NCBI GenBank assembly: GCA_947455015.1
Contig: CANGMY010000048.1
Coordinates: 1-8,672 of the forward strand
From: Microthrixaceae bacterium
GTDB lineage: Bacteria; Actinomycetota; Acidimicrobiia; Acidimicrobiales; Acidimicrobilacustridaceae
Length of the DNA: 8,672 nucleotides
Direction of reading: 5' to 3'
Position numbers and translations under genes: made by a program. The notes under the pieces are model-generated. The model was not told the DNA's origin, did not search any database, and was given only the letters and a program-made list of their open reading frames with translations. How positions within the stretch are numbered: position 1 is the stretch's first letter; every line of letters begins with the position of its first letter. Shown in pieces: positions 7,762-8,672 of the stretch.

Positions 7762-8043
7762 GCGTGGGTGATCGATATGAGTGGTGGTGGCGAATCCAAC
7801 CCCGCCGGAGCGGAGTTGGCACCGCTGCAGCCAGAGCTGAGGCGGGTGAAACGGGATGGTGCGTGGGTGCAGCTGGTGCGGTTGCCCGGGGGGCGGCCAC
7901 CAAATCGAGGGACCCGTTGGGACTGCTGAGGGGTTCCACCACGCCCTCTACTGGTCCAGACGACGCTGTCTGGGACGAGTTTTGGGTCTTGTCGTGGTCT
8001 CGGTGCCGAAACCGAGCCCTTTTGGGGTCCCGATTCCTGCCCA

Positions 8044-8059
8044 CCACAAGATGTTGTGG
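8044..8059. promoter_or_regulatory. NrdR box, gene-proximal
   Basis: CCACAAGATGTTGTGG fits the 16-bp palindromic NrdR operator core (CACwA-n4-TwGTG type). NrdR is the ATP-cone, zinc-ribbon repressor of ribonucleotide reductase genes. The site is one of a pair upstream of nrdJ and lies about 40-50 nt into the predicted transcript. It is identical to the distal box except for one base. Confidence 0.8.
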
Positions 8060-8085
8060 TTGTTCTGGCCCCCTCACCTTCCGGG

Positions 8086-8101
8086 CCACAAGATGTCGTG
8101 G
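8086..8101. promoter_or_regulatory. NrdR box overlapping the nrdJ transcription start
   Basis: CCACAAGATGTCGTGG lies directly downstream (minus strand) of the predicted -10, so bound NrdR would cover the transcription start. The distance to the other box is exactly 42 bp, close to four helical turns, which puts both on the same DNA face. Paired, phased boxes are characteristic of NrdR control. Confidence 0.82.
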
Positions 8102-8123
8102 AATTACAGCAGAGTAATTCCAC
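8098..8123. repeat. Perfect 10-bp-arm palindrome across the nrdJ promoter
   Basis: GTGGAATTAC (8098-8107) and GTAATTCCAC (8114-8123) are exact reverse complements separated by 6 bp. The element spans the -10, most of the promoter spacer and the edge of the distal NrdR box. It is too long to be likely by chance and looks like an operator for a dimeric regulator distinct from NrdR. No regulator gene is visible nearby. Confidence 0.7.
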
Positions 8124-8132
8124 CCGTGTCAA
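8103..8132 (-). promoter_or_regulatory. nrdJ: nrdJ promoter (-35 TTGACA, -10 TGTAAT)
   Basis: On the minus strand a perfect TTGACA (8132-8127) and TGTAAT (8108-8103, five of six matches to TATAAT) are separated by 18 bp, a good primary-sigma promoter. Start of transcription is expected near 8094-8097, within the distal NrdR box. This positions the promoter about 350 bp upstream of the nrdJ start codon. Confidence 0.75.
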
Positions 8133-8351
8133 CGATTTCGAGGAATCGCTTGTGACATGGGATTTTCGAGTGGTTGGGTGCGCTGCAACGCGAGCGCCAG
8201 GTAGAGCGAGTCACGCAGACCCACGCCCTAGGAGCCGCCCTGCCAACCGAGAACGCACAGAACGTTGCACCACCGTCCGTCGCTCGCGCCGCAGCACTGC
8301 ACCCGGGTGAACCGTACGACTCATGCCTGTGGGTTGGAAGAGGAATAACCC
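8133..8351. other. Intergenic stretch with no recognised gene
   Basis: This lies between the nrdJ promoter and the DnaA-box cluster. Short open frames exist on both strands, for example a TTG-started 65-codon frame at 8174-8371 (+), but none has a ribosome site, recognisable motif or clear coding bias. No RNA gene was recognised. It may hold upstream control sequence for either divergent gene. Confidence 0.5.
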
Positions 8352-8420
8352 TGTGTATTTGCGGTGGATAGTCGGTGGATGACCGGTGGACAACCCACAA
8401 GTTGTCCACAGTTGTCCACA
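8352..8420. repeat. DnaA-box-like cluster with 11-bp periodicity
   Basis: Two perfect tandem TTGTCCACA boxes, the actinobacterial DnaA box form, lie at 8402-8410 and 8412-8420. On the opposite strand, weaker boxes appear as GGTGGACAA (8385, 8 of 9 matches to TGTGGACAA), GGTGGATGA (8374) and GGTGGATAG (8363), both 7 of 9 to TGTGGATAA, and a degenerate TGTGTATTT (8352), each exactly 11 bp apart. GTGGACAAC (8386-8394) and GTTGTCCAC (8401-8409) also make a perfect 9-bp inverted repeat. TGTGGATCA at 8463-8471 (8 of 9) overlaps the next gene's start. The likely ligand is DnaA. The location lacks oriC-type neighbours such as dnaA, dnaN or rpmH. Confidence 0.72.
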
Positions 8421-8463
8421 AGCGACGCGGCCAATCACGGCCATTGGCCCCTAACGTGGCCGT

Positions 8464-8672
8464 GTGGATCAGCTCTTTCCCACTTTCCTCACTGATGTCG
8501 ACCCTGTGGAACTCGTCGCGGGCGATCATCGACCGACCCTCGCCAATCGGCCCTGGGTCGTGGTGAACATGGTCGCAAGCATCGACGGGGCGATCGAAGT
8601 CGAAGGCCGCTCCGGTGGGCTCGGGAGCCCGCCCGACAAAGCGATGTTTCATGCCTTACGTCAACTGCCCGA
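8464..8672 (+). CDS. RibD C-terminal-type pyrimidine reductase, 5' part
   Basis: Sixty-nine codons are visible before the window ends. GTG at 8464 is the only sensible start, since an in-frame TAA lies at 8452-8454. The peptide opens MDQLFPTFLTDVDPVELVAG; next come NRPWVVVNMVASIDGAIEVE (about 28-47) and GRSGGLGSPPDKAMFHALRQ (about 48-67). These match the NADPH-binding N-terminal part of the RibD_C/dihydrofolate-reductase-like family in actinobacteria. Family members with proven activity reduce the ribosyl side chain of the riboflavin intermediate 5-amino-6-ribosylamino-pyrimidinedione phosphate. Many standalone actinobacterial relatives have untested substrates, so no symbol is given. No Shine-Dalgarno sequence precedes the start. 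A -10-like TAACGT (8452-8457) is placed so that transcription could begin at or near the GTG, suggesting a leaderless mRNA. It is divergent from nrdJ. Confidence 0.85.
   Translation, partial: MDQLFPTFLTDVDPVELVAGDHRPTLANRPWVVVNMVASIDGAIEVEGRSGGLGSPPDKAMFHALRQLP

Larger units (their letters stand above)
7750..8096 (-). promoter_or_regulatory. Long 5' leader of nrdJ with predicted hairpins
   Basis: If transcription starts just after the -10 at 8103-8108, the mRNA has a leader of about 345 nt. No convincing coding sequence was seen in it. Local hairpins include CTCGGT/ACCGAG (7999-8016), CCAGAC/GTCTGG (7956-7973) with outer pairs through a one-base bulge, and a GC-rich imperfect stem around 7878-7905. 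I searched for the B12-box style elements of the classical cobalamin riboswitch (GCCACTG, the CAGGAGACC-like stretch) and did not find them. The leader could hold a different regulatory RNA or be unregulated spacer; a promoter nearer the gene is also possible. Confidence 0.45.

Noticed and set aside
6373..7929. 518-codon open frame on the plus strand, antisense to nrdJ
   Set aside because: It lies almost wholly opposite the strongly conserved nrdJ frame. Its product has no recognisable domain and is rich in Val/Gly/Asp, as expected from reading biased codons backwards.
7750..8096. Classical cobalamin riboswitch upstream of nrdJ
   Set aside because: Expected conserved segments of the class were searched for by eye and not found. 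A covariance-model search is needed for diverged forms, so only a structured leader is reported.
7572..8132. 186-codon minus-strand frame covering the nrdJ leader
   Set aside because: It begins inside the promoter -35, runs out of frame into nrdJ, lacks a ribosome site and gives low-complexity sequence; nrdJ has its own excellent Shine-Dalgarno.
8352..8420. Chromosomal replication origin
   Set aside because: DnaA boxes are present, but dnaA, dnaN, rpmH or gyr neighbours and an AT-rich unwinding element are not. A DnaA-binding control site is the safer reading.
8104..8652. 182-codon minus-strand frame opposite the RibD-like gene
   Set aside because: It is antisense to a clear RibD-family frame and crosses the DnaA-box cluster and nrdJ promoter; no protein family is recognisable.

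Overview
The window looks like a chromosomal segment from a moderately GC-rich actinobacterium, possibly of the Acidimicrobiia type. That placement is inferred from the TTGTCCACA form of the DnaA boxes, the actinobacterial style of the RibD-like reductase, a long cobalamin-dependent NrdJ, and an intrinsic terminator with little or no U-tract. No mobile element, CRISPR array, rRNA or tRNA was recognised.

Layout. Positions 1-513 hold the 3' end of a class I SAM-dependent methyltransferase (+). Positions 599-3600 hold a two-gene, translationally coupled unit (+): a DUF1800 protein followed by a DUF1501 protein, both with twin-arginine-type export signals. This pair often occurs together and has no established biochemical role. 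A strong hairpin at 3639-3670 separates it from a convergent gene (3714-4514, -) for a secreted glycine-rich and collagen-like protein. Between that gene and nrdJ lies a truncated ECF sigma factor remnant (about 4683-4883, +) that keeps only region 4. It is followed by the UUCG-loop terminator of nrdJ.

Positions 4957-7749 (-) encode a complete 930-residue adenosylcobalamin-dependent (class II) ribonucleotide reductase, NrdJ, with all expected catalytic cysteines. Its control region is the most informative noncoding part of the window. It has a near-consensus promoter about 350 bp upstream of the start codon, two almost identical NrdR boxes 42 bp apart just downstream of the -10, a perfect 10-bp-arm palindrome across the promoter, and a leader of about 345 nt. 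No canonical cobalamin riboswitch could be seen in that leader.

Farther right, 8352-8420 carries a cluster of DnaA-box-like 9-mers arranged with an 11-bp period and then as two tandem perfect boxes. It lies between the divergent nrdJ and a partial RibD C-terminal-type reductase gene (8464 to the window end, +).

Taken together, nrdJ appears to be controlled by nucleotide-sensing NrdR and perhaps also by DnaA, which would parallel the dual DnaA/NrdR control of class Ia nrd genes in Escherichia coli. The rest of the window is mostly ordinary chromosomal content with a few poorly characterised exported proteins. I found no convincing new multi-gene system.
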